Assembly: GCA_035233585.1 (NCBI GenBank)
Contig: CP141157.1
Location: 51,488,001 to 51,552,000 of the forward strand
DNA from: Antiaris toxicaria
Taxonomy: Eukaryota > Streptophyta > Magnoliopsida > Rosales > Moraceae
Length of the DNA stretch: 64,000 nt
Direction: 5' to 3'
Below are positions 36,780 through 48,744 of the stretch, piece after piece (positions within the stretch are counted from its first letter, which is position 1; every line of letters begins with the position of its first letter). Position numbers and translations under genes: made by a program. A model generated the notes under the pieces. The model saw only the letters and a program-made list of their open reading frames with translations, did not search any database and was not told where the DNA came from.

Positions 36780-39700
36780 TCTATTGTGTCAACTAGCAAT
36801 CCTATTGGGTTATATATGTCTTTTTGAAAACACAAATTTAAAAACCCAATATCAATGACAATCTCCAACCCTATTTTAAAAAAAAGAGAATTTTATGTTT
36901 TGATTGCTTTAATTTTAAAAATATCTTAATACTTACAATATATAAATAATGATAAATTTCTTTGTTTTTGTATTTTAGCTTTAACAAATATGTTCTTTGA
37001 ACTTATTATGTTATAAATACTTCAATAATTTGAGGTTTTTTTTTTTTGTTGCTTTTCTTTTTCCTAAAGAGTTATTTGTAGTTTTGTTTTCAATAAAAGG
37101 AGATTGATAGTATTTTTATGTATTTCATCTAATGCTAGTAGAAGAATTTTAGTGATTGAAGAAAAAAAAAAAAATCATTATCCATCCTTAAATGGAATGA
37201 CTTTTTGTAATCACCAGGCACACACAAAAGGCAAATCCGTACCTGTACGTCCCCGCACACCTTTTATATATGCGTGTGTGCATGTGTGTTAGCAGGATGG
37301 TATGAGTAAAAATTTGAAGACCATTTTAATTTCGGACCAATAAAAGCAGACCATTACGTGTATAAAATAAGGTTTACCATCAAAACATTAAACACAATCA
37401 GCTAGAGCCTCTAGAGGGTAGTTGTATTAGTTCAAACTGTTGTGGCCTACTAGTGTGATGCATGTGAGTAGTACCTATATATATATATACACACACACAC
37501 TGTGGTTTGACTTTTTTTTTCCCTTGTGAATATATACGTAGTGGTTGTTGTGAAATTGTCACTTTTACATTCTAGCATTAAAAAATCCCACAAGTACATC
37601 TAAGGTCTTCTTAGAAATTATGGATAGCGGTTGTTAAGAATATATTCTGTTTCCCTCTCTACTCTCTCTCTCAAAAAAAAAAAAATAGAGAGATTTGAGA
37701 GTTTAAGTTCATGTAGAGCTCTAACAAAAAAAAAAAAAAAGTTCGCGTAGAACAAGATTAATCAACAACATTAAAGCGCGACTAGCTATGCCCACAATAA
37801 CATTATTTACTTGATGGCGACTTAGTTTGCTTAATTACAGTTTGTTTAATTATTTAATTCGCTTAATCTTTGAATTTAATTTATTGGCAATTCAATATTT
37901 GACCTTATAAATGACAACCAGCTGTAATCTACCCTTTGATGATATATATCACATATTAATAACGTGATTATTATGTGATCAGGTGTTTCACTTGCCATTA
38001 CATATTTAAATATATATATATATATGCGTTTCATGTGAGTATTTTAATGAAATTTTGTGTTATTTTACATATGTATGGTTGTATACGTTCATGCATGTTC
38101 AATTTATTATTTAAAAAAAAAAAAAGCTTTCGGCCTAATGCACAGAACTTCATGCCAGGAAATAAATACAAGTTGTAGTATTGTAGATTACCCAAATTAA
38201 ATTGATATATAGTTTTTTTTTCTTCCAATTTATAGAATACAACAAGATAGACCAGAATAAAAGTCAAGAAATTACAAGATCTCAGCTATACAATCTTTTT
38301 ATTAGAAAAGACTTAACTATACTAATATTTTCTATGTTTCTTTAAAATTATAGACCCTTTTAATTAAAACTAATAACATTAAACTTCTTTATCCTTAAAA
38401 AAAGAAAAGTATAAAAGTGACACCCTTCTATTAATTAACCGTGAGTTTGATGTTAATTTAATCGTTAATTATGCTCAAAATACTAGAAATGCCTCTCCTT
38501 TCATAAAAAAGTCTTTAGCTATATATACATAAAATAACATTTGCACATTTATTTAACAACAAAAACAATATTTTGATTGATTTTTAAACATTTTTAATCA
38601 TAATTCACACTCTAATAAAAAATGTTTTATTTTATTTTTATTTTTTTTGGGAAAATTCTCTTTTTAATTTTAATGGACAATATAACTAGTTATTAGAATG
38701 CAAACATAACCATACAAGAATAAAAAAAATTATTTAAAATAAAATATTACTATAATAAAGAACTAGTAAAATTCTTCCAATAATATATTTACAACTAGTG
38801 ATAAAATACTACTTATTATTTTACACTTTATTAATAAAAAGGAGTTACTAAAGTTTTTTTTTTATAAATTCTTTTTCCTTTTTAACTAAGTTAAAAAAAA
38901 TAAAAGGTTAAATTAAAAAACAAAAAACAAATGAATGGTTTAGTTTATTTTAGTAAGATCAATGATTGAGACTTATGAGTGGTATTTTAGTTATTTTAAA
39001 CTTAAATTTAACAGAGTTAAGGAAATAGAGTTTTGGTGTTATTAGTTTTAATTAAGAAGGTGTTTGTGTAATTTTGGAAAAATATAAGGGGTGTCAATGT
39101 AGTTCACTCAAAAGAAAATTATTGATATACTCATGTTTCTCGTCTATCATCTATTTGAGAAGCTAATTGAATCATATGTAAAATAATATGATCTGACTCA
39201 TTCTCCTGTTTGGCTAAATTTAGAGTTATTCACAAGACTAGTTCTCACACTAAACATACTTTTGATGTATGGGTTGAAATTGAGTTTTTTTGGGATTGGA
39301 TTTGAATTAAATTAAGTTGTGTGTTTAGTGAGGCATTTGAATTGTTTGAGTTAAAAAATATAAAAACTTGATATTTGTTAAAAAAAAAAATCAATATGGA
39401 GTTTATTTTGTATGTTTTGATATTTTATACAAGTTAAAAAAATTATCTCATTTAGACTCTTATATATATAAAGTTATAAATTTTTAAAATTTAAATTATA
39501 AAATTATATTAATAATTGTAAATAATAAAATTGACGTTAATTTTTCAGAGAAAACAAAAATATAGCTAATCTTGAGGTTGATTTTTGAGTTATTTAATGT
39601 TATTTAATCCAATTATATAAAAATCTATATTTTATTTTTTAATAAAAAATACTATTTACCTTTTGATAGCATATATTATAACCAGAATCCGATAAGAATT

Positions 39701-39994
39701 GTTGACAAGAAAATCCAGTTTTATGCATTATTGGTGCAAAAAGAAGGCTTGATACTCCAACTTATTCGAGAATAATGGTATTGTTGGACGTGTGGGTCCT
39801 TAGTATGATTAGCTGTACAAGGATTTTATAATGAGAAAACATTGGGGATTTGTGATAATAGAGAGAATTTACGCGTCACTTTCTTTTATAATACATACAT
39901 CTCGTTTTTGGCAACAGCTCATAAAAATGCTTTTTAAACTTATATAATTGAGTCAATTAAGTATTTGATTAAAACGAAGTTAACGACATATCAC
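36780..39994. other. Gene-poor AT-rich stretch, about 3.2 kb
   Basis: No gene recognised. Contains an (AT)n(AC)n microsatellite at about 37478-37500 and another (TA)n at about 38010-38025. Codon-like structure is absent; the few open frames are short and A/T-driven. Confidence 0.5.
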
Positions 39995-40333
39995 GGGGGA
40001 GTTTGGACACAAAAAAAAAAAAAAAAAAAAACAAATAAAAAACTCCAAAACACTTTTTTTTTAATACTTCATCACTTTTTACTACTTATATTTCCCAAAC
40101 GTTCTAAAAAATTCTAAATTTTAAGAATTCATTATTTTGTGTATATAAATCTAAATGAGATGATTTTTTTTAAATTACATATAATTTTAAGAGAAACAAA
40201 ACAATATCTATATTGATATTTTTTTTAAATAAATTTTTATTTTATTTTATTTTTTCATCCCAAACAGTTTTTTCCAAAACAACTTTTTTCCAACCCAAAA
40301 AAAATATCTCCAAAACCTCTCCCAAACTCCCCC
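39995..40333. mobile_element. Family D MITE, copy 1, intact terminal repeats
   Basis: 339 bases with a perfect 12-base terminal inverted repeat GGGGGAGTTTGG at both ends (left gggggagtttggacac, right cccaaactccccc). Internal landmarks shared with the other copies: actatttat or actacttatatt, tgtatataaat, aaatgagatgatttttt, attttaagagaaac, atattgatatttttt, and aaacagttttttcc. Non-coding. Adjacent bases give no clear target duplication. Confidence 0.75.
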
Positions 40334-41425
40334 TATGACAAAATGTGACTCACAATATAGAATCTCCATATGGGAGACGCTTGCTTGTGATATTTAAAGC
40401 CACTAATTTCACCAAACATTTTTCATGTAGTATATTATCTTTAATTGTTGGCTAACGTTTGTCACATGATCAGCCAATATTTGAATGAAAATAACACGTT
40501 TAAGTTTCTAAAACGAAGAGACCTCTATAGCTACGCCATCATTAAAATAAATTACAAGCATGCAAATAGAATATTGTTAAGGATATCATCTGATCTAATA
40601 TCTCAATTTTTGAATAACAACTCATTTAGCAATGAATTATCTTTATTTTATAGGTAAATACAATAAATTGATATGATAATACTTTAAACACTTATTATTT
40701 AAATAATGTTAATTTATAAATTACGTAGTTAGTATTTAAAAGTTAGAATTAAAATTGGTAATTATAGTGTTTTTCAAATATTTATATAAGTCAACCAATA
40801 GTTTGATCCTAATAATATAGTTTTTTATAAAATGAAGTTCATCTATATCCTTTTCATCTTCAACAATAAATACATACACACAAAAATAGATGTTTGTAAA
40901 TGGAGAATGATACGTGCATGGACCACTTCTCAAAGTCATCAAATGAATATTCAAGTGGGAAAAAGTTTTCTACACCAAACAAAAAGATTCAGGTGGAATA
41001 AATTCTATACGGTCCATAATATAATGTCGACTTTCGTTAATAAGAACTACGGTTGGCCCAAAATATTATGGTGACAAGTGTCGAAGCCACCTTCTTTGTG
41101 CGAAGTAAAGTGAGAAAGAAAGAAAATGTCAGGAAATTCTCCGTAGTCTAGGAGGATTTGAAACACATGGGCACACCATTATTAAATTTTTTTGACAAAA
41201 TGTGTGTTGAAATTCTTACTTGTAATGTTGCGGAGGTTTCTGGGAAAAAAACAACGCGTGTGAACACTCGATTTAAATTGTGGAGCCAGACAAACCACAG
41301 TGTGTGTGTATATATATTCCATCAGCATCCTGCGGATTTTTAATTATATTTATAACAAAGAATGAATATTAATTAACTTTCAACTGTACAATTTTTGTTT
41401 TCTACACCCAAGACGTATTAACATT

Positions 41426-41770
41426 TAGGGGGTGTTTAGTAGTGTTTTGAAAACACATTTTAGATATATTTTTAATATTTTTTTCATTTCACAATCATTT
41501 TTTATTATTTATATTTTTAAAATTTTACACTAAACTTAAATTTTAAAAATCTATAATTTTACATATAAAAGTTTAAATGAGACTTTTTTTAAAAATTACA
41601 TTAAATTAAAGATGAATGAAATAAAATCTATATTAATTTTTTTTTATGAATAACTTTTTAACATTTTATTTTATTTTACTACAAACAGTTTTTTTTTCCA
41701 AATATATTTTTCAAAATTCACTTTTATTCAACTCCTTAAAAATATCTTCAGAGCCTCCCAAAACTGTCTA
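41426..41770. mobile_element. Family D MITE, copy 2
   Basis: Starts tagggggtgtttagtagtg and ends gagcctcccaaaactgtcta. Same internal order as the 39995 copy (aatgagactttttttaaaa, atctatattaattttttttt, acaaacagttttttt), but terminal repeats are more worn. Confidence 0.65.
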
Positions 41771-42629
41771 ACTTGCTTTCATTCACTGTTTTAAAACACA
41801 CAAGTCAAAAAAAAAAAAAAAAAAAAGCCATGTCCTACTAAAATGAGTTGGAAGGCACCCTCAAGTAAACCAACAAATGTGATCAAGAGTCAAGACTCTT
41901 ATCTTTTTTTCATTCTTCTTTTGGATAAGTAGAAATTACACCATACTTTGGTTGTGGAAACTTTTCATACACTTCCTTTAAAGAATAAAAGCTTAGTAGA
42001 AAACTTACTAAAAAAAAAAGGTGAAAGAGAGAGAAGAAGCTTAGTAGCTAGACTCCTTTTCCTGATATAAATATTTTACTAATAGTCCTTTATTAGTTTC
42101 CAAAGTAACCAGCACACTATTTTTTCTTTTTAAATCTAGATAATATATTTATAGACACACACACGCATATAATATATATATATATAAATGTATTCCACCA
42201 GCTAGTTGGAATTTGCGTCAGCAACATTTTACTTTTTCTTTGATATAAGAGGATCTTGTAAATTTCAAAAAAATAAAAATAAAAATAAAAATAAAAGAGG
42301 GGTCTCTTAGGAGAGCAAGAGGTTAACTAGCTTGTAATATATGTGTGTGTGTGTTATAAAATGGTCTTTCCAAATTCTAAGCTTTACAATTGGTCTCTAT
42401 TACCTTTGAATCAAACAAACAAATAACCAAACGAGAAAAAGAAGAAATGGACGTGGAAGTCTCGAGGAAAAAGAAGGGAAGAAAGACATTTGATTTGGCG
42501 GTGAAGCTTTGGAAAAAATGTTTAGTAACTCAGTCCACAATTGACGTCTTATTATTTTTTTATTACAAAGAGTTGCTTGGAAAAGGCGAGTTTGGGCCAA
42601 TACACACACATATTTATATATGAATATGT

Positions 42630-42661
<32 letters not shown>

Positions 42662-42959
42662 TGGTGCGGAACACATATGATGTGCATGAAAAATGTTGCT
42701 AAATAACTCATGGGAATTGGAAATCGCACTTTGATCATAATGTGATATTTATACCGGCTAGTGTCTTATCTATTAAAACTAGAGGGACTAAATGCTGAGA
42801 TCAAGTAATGATTACGACAACAAGAAAAGAAATAAAATACAATCCACATAATTGATAACAAGATGTGAGACATTGATAACGTACAGTAAATTTGTTTTAA
42901 AGGGTCATTGATCGATTTGAGATTTGATGTCAATTGTTAATATGATCCGTTGCTTAGAG

Positions 42960-43680
42960 ATGATCTAGGAATTGTGCATGAATAAAAAAAATAAAACGCA
43001 AAAAATAAATAGACCCATATTTTTTTATAGAGGTTTACTCATGATCTGATGGATTACATCCTTTTTTATTCTTTGAGAGCCTTCATTATGTATTATATGG
43101 TAAATACACAATAGCTTGTAAGCAAGAATGTGATAGAGAAGAAGAAGGGGAATTCCTTATTACAAGAAATTTTGGAAACATCTAGTAGTGTGAGTTGTAG
43201 GCGAGTTGACTACAAGACATCGACAAGACGATGGCGAGATGTTGGCTTGAACATTGATGGAGAACTCTGGGTAGATGATAATGGCAGTTGTAAGCTTAAG
43301 CGCTTAGGCGTGCAATAATGGTGGTGAATTCCTTATATACTTGTGTGCATATGTGAAGAAGGTATGCGTTGAAGATCATGGCTTTGATTATGATGAGAAC
43401 ATCTATTTATAGAGCCTGAAGAGAATCTCATCACAGGTTGAGTTCATATTTGAAATTCGAATCTGAATAAGATTTAGACTTATTCAAATCTTCTTATGAG
43501 TAGATCTTCTATTTGAATTTTATATATTTGAATTTATGTAGTAAATCCAAATATATTTTATGCTTGAAAGATTATCCAAATTTCTAAAATCTTGAGTGGA
43601 TAATTATGACAATTATCTATAAAATCTTGCTAATTTCAGACTGGGGCTCTGACAGGCTGCTTAGGAGGTGTTTTGGGAAC
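42960..43680 (-). repeat. Possible LTR-like or promoter-bearing repeat
   Basis: Less AT-rich than its surroundings. On the minus strand a TATA-like ggctctataaatag near 43425-43400 is followed by some 400 bases of C/A-rich leader-like sequence, resembling the R-U5 part of an LTR. I could not find terminal TG...CA or a target duplication. It could equally be a promoter of an unrecognised transcript. The open frame at 43130-43318 on the plus strand shows no known motif. Confidence 0.25.
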
Positions 43681-43747
43681 TGATCTAGTGAGTCGTCTAG
43701 TAACTTTAGTGAGATTAGTTTGCAACTTGTGCAATGAGTCGTTAAAA

Positions 43748-44545
43748 TTCAGAGATATTGTTGTAATTTTATCTTTTCTTTTTATGGCCACTTAGTTAAA
43801 ATTCTCTTTTCAATTTCTCCATCTAACAAAAGATTGAAAAAGAAAACCAAAATTTTATTTTCAATAAGTTTAAGGATATGGGTATAGTTAGCTTCTTTTT
43901 TTTTTTCTTCCCTAAGATCACTCATTTATGATTTTTTTTTTCTCCTAATGAAAAAAAGATGAAGAAAGAAAATTAAAACTTTATTGAGATATCACCGGGG
44001 GTAGATTTCAATAAATTTGTAAATTAACGGTTCAAATTGTCAAAATAAAAAATTTAGAGTACTAAATTGTAACTATACAATAAGTTCAGAGATACTAGTG
44101 TAATTTCATTTTTTATTTTCTTTTTCTCTGTCTAATCGAAGATGGAAAAAGAAAACTGAAACATTATTCATCAGTAATTTTAAGAGTATCGGTGTCCTTT
44201 AGCTTTTTCTTTTTTAAGGTCACTTATTTATGATTTCCTTTGTAATTTCTTCATTTCATAAACGATGGAAAAAGAAAACCAAAAGTTATGCATCAATAAA
44301 TTCAGGGATATCGGTGTAATTTTATCCTTTCTTTTTATGATCACTTATTTAAGATTCTCCTTTCAATTTATCCGTTCGACCAAAGATTGAAAAAGAAAAC
44401 CAAAACTTTATTCATCAATAAGTTTAAAGATAAGGGTATAGTTTAGCTTTTTTTTTTTTGCCCCTTATGATCATTCATTTATGATTTTCTTTTTTCTCCT
44501 TATGATGAAAGATGAAGAAATAAAACCAAAACTTTACTCATCCGG
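43748..44545. repeat. Diverged tandem array, about 123-base unit, alternating two types
   Basis: At least six units begin near 43748, 43863, 44085, 44175, 44296 and 44420. Each runs: ataagttta/attca gagatatgggtgtaa, a T-rich stretch, gatcacttatttatgattt, then gaaaaagaaaaccaaaactt. Units 1 and 5 resemble each other most (attttatcttttcttttta), as do 2, 4 and 6 (gtatagttagctt; tctcctaatga), giving a roughly 240-base higher-order period. A 100-base interruption lies at 43986-44084. Non-coding. Confidence 0.7.
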
Positions 44546-44984
44546 TTCCCATAAATTTTAGATAATCATAGCAAACAAAGGATGATGCATAATAATAATA
44601 CACTTATACTTCTCGATGGTTGGGTGGTTGGGTGTTTATATATATATATATATATATGTCACCGTCTAGCAATGTTGCAATGTTTATAACGAAAAAAATA
44701 ATAATGCGTCATGACAGTTTTCACATGGCTGCCGTTTTATAATTACTGACAGACTTCAATTTTACGGCCAGCAACTGAAACAAGTGTGTAAATCTTTCGA
44801 TTCCAGCATTAACAAGCTAGTGGAGTACCTTGACAGGTTTTATTGAATGAAGAGCTCATGTTAATTACCCATATGAGCCAAAAAAAAAAAGGATAAAAAA
44901 TATTTATTTTGTCCATTCTTTTATTTAATTGACATCTCCCATCAAATGAATAAAGTTTTTCTTAATTAATCGTGCCTGTAGTCT

Positions 44985-45350
44985 TACATATATCAATAAT
45001 TTTTTACCCGCTATTTATGTAAAAATAAATAAATAAATAAATAAAAGACACATGATACGTGAGCAACTAAAAGGCGTATTCTTTTCCTGATTACTTCATC
45101 GTATCTATACTACTACATATTAGTTTTGATCGTTTCGCCCGTTTTATTAAAAAATAAAAACAGAAAAAAAAAACATTATTATTGAACAAAAAACATTATA
45201 TTTGAGAAAGTAAAATACGTAATGTTAAGAGGAAAAAAACGGAATATACGCATTGTTTCCTTTAATTAATAGTGTTTACCCTCCTACATGTATCGGTTTT
45301 GATCGCTTTTTCTCAATTTTTTACTTCATAAAATAGAAAACAAAACGTGA
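44985..45350. repeat. Diverged two-unit repeat, about 190 bases
   Basis: The segments around 45095-45170 and 45280-45350 share ctactacatattagttttgatcg / cctacatgtatcggttttgatcg followed by a T-rich run and aaaatagaaaa; an earlier partial match (cttacatatatcaataattttttacc) lies at 44987. Non-coding, too diverged for exact borders. Confidence 0.35.
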
Positions 45351-45550
45351 TACATGCGAGAAAGCTGGGGAGTACGTAATGGTATGGCTTTTTTCTCTGT
45401 TAATTGTGTGCTATCGTTTTTAAGAGTCAAACTCATACGTCATTTTAAGCCTTAAAAATAAACATTATGAACAAATTAAAAATGGGAGATTCTACCCTCA
45501 CCACGGAGTCTAACTAATAAAAGGGATCATGAAAAAATGTTTAGGGATAC

Positions 45551-45945
45551 AGTTAAGCATGTGACTCAAATTAATTTTAGATAATTTTATATTTGTAAAT
45601 TTGAGAATATGTGAGTTTGGGAAATTTTAAATTTTGTATCTTATTGAGAGCATATAAATTAGTTTATTGTGTTTAGAGTAGTAAGTGGTTAAGAAGAATA
45701 TAGAAAGTATCTTTGTTAAGATAGAGTGAGGAGAGAGATAGGTAAAAAGTGTAAAGGGTTTTAGATAAAGAGAAGTTGAGAGAGATTGATGAGTGTGTAA
45801 TTCTGAATTTGTTAATGAAGAATTCAATTCTTCTCCCGTAGACATGAGCAATTTTGTCGAAATATGTAAAATTTTGTCTTCTCTTTATTTTCATTGATTC
45901 TATTTTTCTACTAGATTTTGGGTATAAAGGTGTTTTCCCCTAACA
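45551..45945 (+). repeat. 5' LTR of the Copia element
   Basis: 395 bases aligning along its length with 48745-49122: ttttagataattttatatttg, gagcatataaat (TATA region), gattaagaagaata/ggttaagaagaata, gtgtgtaattctgaatttgtta, tcttctctttatttt, ttgattctatttttcta. The first bases read ag instead of the usual TG; the end is taaca. Confidence 0.8.
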
Positions 45946-45947
45946 AG

Positions 45948-45960
45948 TGGTATCCGAGTT
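45948..45960 (+). other. Copia primer-binding site
   Basis: tggtatccgagtt starts two bases after the 5' LTR. It differs by a single base near its middle from the tggtatcagagc site complementary to initiator methionine tRNA that many plant Copia elements use. Confidence 0.75.
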
Positions 45961-46074
45961 AAGGTTGAAGGCCTTGAAAAAATATATATTCAAGATGATA
46001 TCTAAGTTAAAGTTTTAGATCAAATTGAGTGTTCTGATAAAAAAAAAGTAATTTCAACATATGATAGAATACTT

Positions 46075-46860
46075 TGAAAGATGTTCTGGTATGGTAGAGA
46101 CTTCAAAAAGCACTGCAAGGGAAGAAATTGGAAAAAATGAGTAATAAAGATTAGAAAGAATTAGAAACGATTGCAATAAGTACTATTCATTTAAGTTTGG
46201 CACTTGAATTGAAATATAATATTATAAATAAAAAAATCTATTTTTAAGTTATGAGAAAAATTAGAAAAAGTTCATATATCAAACTTTTTAACAAATAGAT
46301 TATATTTGAAAAAACAGTTGTATGAGTTGAAGACAAGTGAATAAACTGATGTTAGGATTATATAAACAATTTCAATTGGTATATAACTCAGTTGTTAACT
46401 GTAGAGATCAAAATTGATGAGGAAGATAAAGTAGTCATTTTGTTGGCCTCCCTACCCAAGTAATATAAGACTTTTGGTAACTACAGTCGATAGGAAAAAA
46501 ACTACATTGACCATGGATAGGGTGTCAATTGATTTGTTAGAGACTGCAAACATAAAACAATCTAATAGTTCGTCTCATACTGAAAAAGTTCTTATGGTGA
46601 AGTCAGATGTGAATAGGGGTAGGAACAAGACACAAGTGAGACACTATGATAGGAGAGATAACCAGTCTCAATCACATTCATCGAAAGAAGTTGAGTGTTT
46701 TTGCTATCATAAGAAGAGGCATATCAAGAGAAATTATGAAGAGCTGACAATGCACCTTAAAAAGAAAAGGAAGCAAGAAGCTCAAGAAATAGAATCTGCA
46801 AATGTTATTGGTGATAGGTTTGACAGTACAGATGATGTTTATTCTGTTACTATTGATTAA
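46075..46860 (+). pseudogene. Broken Copia gag gene
   Basis: Across several frames one can follow gag landmarks of Tnt1-like elements (LQKALQGK, ELETIAISTIHLSLA, then a TLTMD segment). The last 128 codons (46474-46860) stay open and end in a zinc-knuckle-like region CFCYHKKRHIKRNY. Two of the three cysteines expected are changed to tyrosine and the glycine to arginine, so the nucleic-acid-binding knuckle is lost. Both Cys-to-Tyr changes are G-to-A transitions, consistent with decay of methylated DNA. Non-functional. Confidence 0.75.
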
Positions 46861-46864
46861 GATT

Positions 46865-48145
46865 ATTGCTGATTTTCACAAAATGCATAAATCGAATAAG
46901 TATTAAAGTGATAAATAAAATATAGTTCCCATGAAGACAGTATAATTAAGTATCAAGATTAGTTATTTTTAATTTTATTTAAGTAATTGAAAAATATTAC
47001 AATTAAAAAATTAAATAAATAAAATTTCAAAAATAAATGAACATAATACAATCAAGCACACAGATGCTAGGAATTATGGTTTCAATGTAATTAATCGGAT
47101 TTAATTTTTATTTAAGTACATTATTATAATTTTGCATTCATATTTGTTGATGATCAACTAATCATTTTGCTTTATGTATTCTTTTTCAAGTTACACCTAA
47201 ATTCTATATTTTTATAATTAAATTTACATAGAGAATTAGCAAATTAAAACTCATGATAAATAATACCGTGTATATGAACAGTATCATGTGAACAGTGTCG
47301 TTTGAACATACTATTTATGTGAATGTTAAAAATACAAATCTGAATTAAATTATAAAATGTTTTCGTTGATAAATTTATGATAATTAATAATATGACATCA
47401 CAAAAACAAATATATATCTTTATTTTATTCTAGATCTAAAGTCATAAAACAAAAATTTCCTATCGATTTTATTTTGTTCCTCAAGTCATTCAAAAGTTAG
47501 CTAAAAAATTAAAAGTATTAAGTGTGAGAATAAATACGTCAATAAATATGACAATCATAATAATATACTTAATTTAATTAAATCATCGTAGTCAGGCTAC
47601 ATCATTATTTATAGCAAAATTTTATTTAATTCATAATAAAAATAAAATAATACAACAAAACAAATTAAATATAATGACAAAATAAAAATAAAAGAAATGA
47701 ATCTAGAATGAGTACTTAATATTTACGCTAGCAGAACTTCTAGAAATGCTTGTATTGATAAGATTATCAAAACAAGAATGTCAAGCCTGTGGACTCCTAA
47801 TATGAATAGTGATGCTCAGTGAGAACACAAATGAGTTTTTTTTTTCTTCAGAATTTATAACTATAGAAAAACAAAATACTAAAATTAAATATTTTCAAAA
47901 TAAAATACTATAGGTAAATTCATTAGAAATATTAAATTTGAAACTTATTTAATATACTATTACTAAAAGAAAAAGATAAGGTAAATAAAATAAAATAAAA
48001 ATTTCATGAAATTTATAAAAATCTAAATTAAAGTAAACAAAACAAAATAAATCAAAACAAATTAAAAAAATAAAATTATCAAGAATAAACTAATTTTTAT
48101 ATATGAAAAATGATAAAATAACTCTACCTTATAAAGTTATCAAAG
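46865..48145. other. A/T-rich insert between gag and protease of the Copia element
   Basis: In Tnt1-like elements gag runs into protease after a short linker; here 1.28 kb intervenes with no coding frame or similarity to retrotransposon protein. A nested insertion is the simplest reading. TGAT at 46871 and ATCA ending near 48142 could be its ends (a second solo LTR), and aagattatt / aagatattt flank it as a possible imperfect duplication, but neither is decisive. Confidence 0.4.
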
Positions 48146-48149
48146 ATAT

Positions 48150-48520
48150 TTCTGACTCTTGAATTTTAAATTCGGGATATTCGTTCCATATGTGTCAAGG
48201 ATTAGTCTTACGAGCCCTGTGATACTAGTACTCTTCTAATAGCCAATTATTCAAGTGCTAAAGACATTGGAATAGTTACTGTGAAGGTGAAGGTGTCTGA
48301 TGGAGTTGTGAGGACATTGGCAAATGCTAGGCATGTTCCTTGTTTAAGGATGAGTTTAATTTCTTTAGGAGTATTGGACACTTCAGGTTGTGAGTATTTT
48401 ACTAAGGGTGGTTTTATGAAAGTAAAGAGAGATGCTTTGGTTGCAATGAAAGGTTAAAAAGTAAGAACCTATATAAGTTGATTGGGAAGACTATTGTAGG
48501 TAAAGTTATAAAGGTGGAGT
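48150..48520 (+). pseudogene. Broken Copia protease and GAG-pre-integrase region
   Basis: At 48163-48195 the frame reads ILNSGYSFHMC, matching the Copia protease active-site motif but with the catalytic aspartate position as asparagine; a TGA stands where the preceding tryptophan is expected. After a frameshift it continues SYEPCDTSTLLIANYSS, then AKDIGIVTVKVKVSDGVVRT and RHVPCLRMSLISLGVLDT; after another it shows KNLYKLIGKTIVG, the GAG-pre-integrase domain. Coding sequence then ends. Non-functional. Confidence 0.8.
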
Positions 48521-48744
48521 TATGTCAGTAAGGGTTTTCAATTACTGTGAAAGAGTGTAAGAAGATGAAAGTGACAACCGAAGATAATAAAGAGAAGATG
48601 ATGAAGACTTGTGCTAGTGAAGACAAAGCATAAAAGAAGAAAAAGACTCTCATGCAAAGTTTGATGAAATTTTAAACACACCATATGTTTATTCTTCTTA
48701 AGCATGAGTGTATGAGTTGAGAAAATTTGAGTCAAGGTGAAGAT

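Noticed and set aside
42390..42623. Plus-strand frame containing LLGKGEFGPI, like a kinase glycine-rich loop
   Set aside because: No other kinase motif occurs in any frame nearby, and the frame runs into an (AC)n(AT)n microsatellite. Likely chance.
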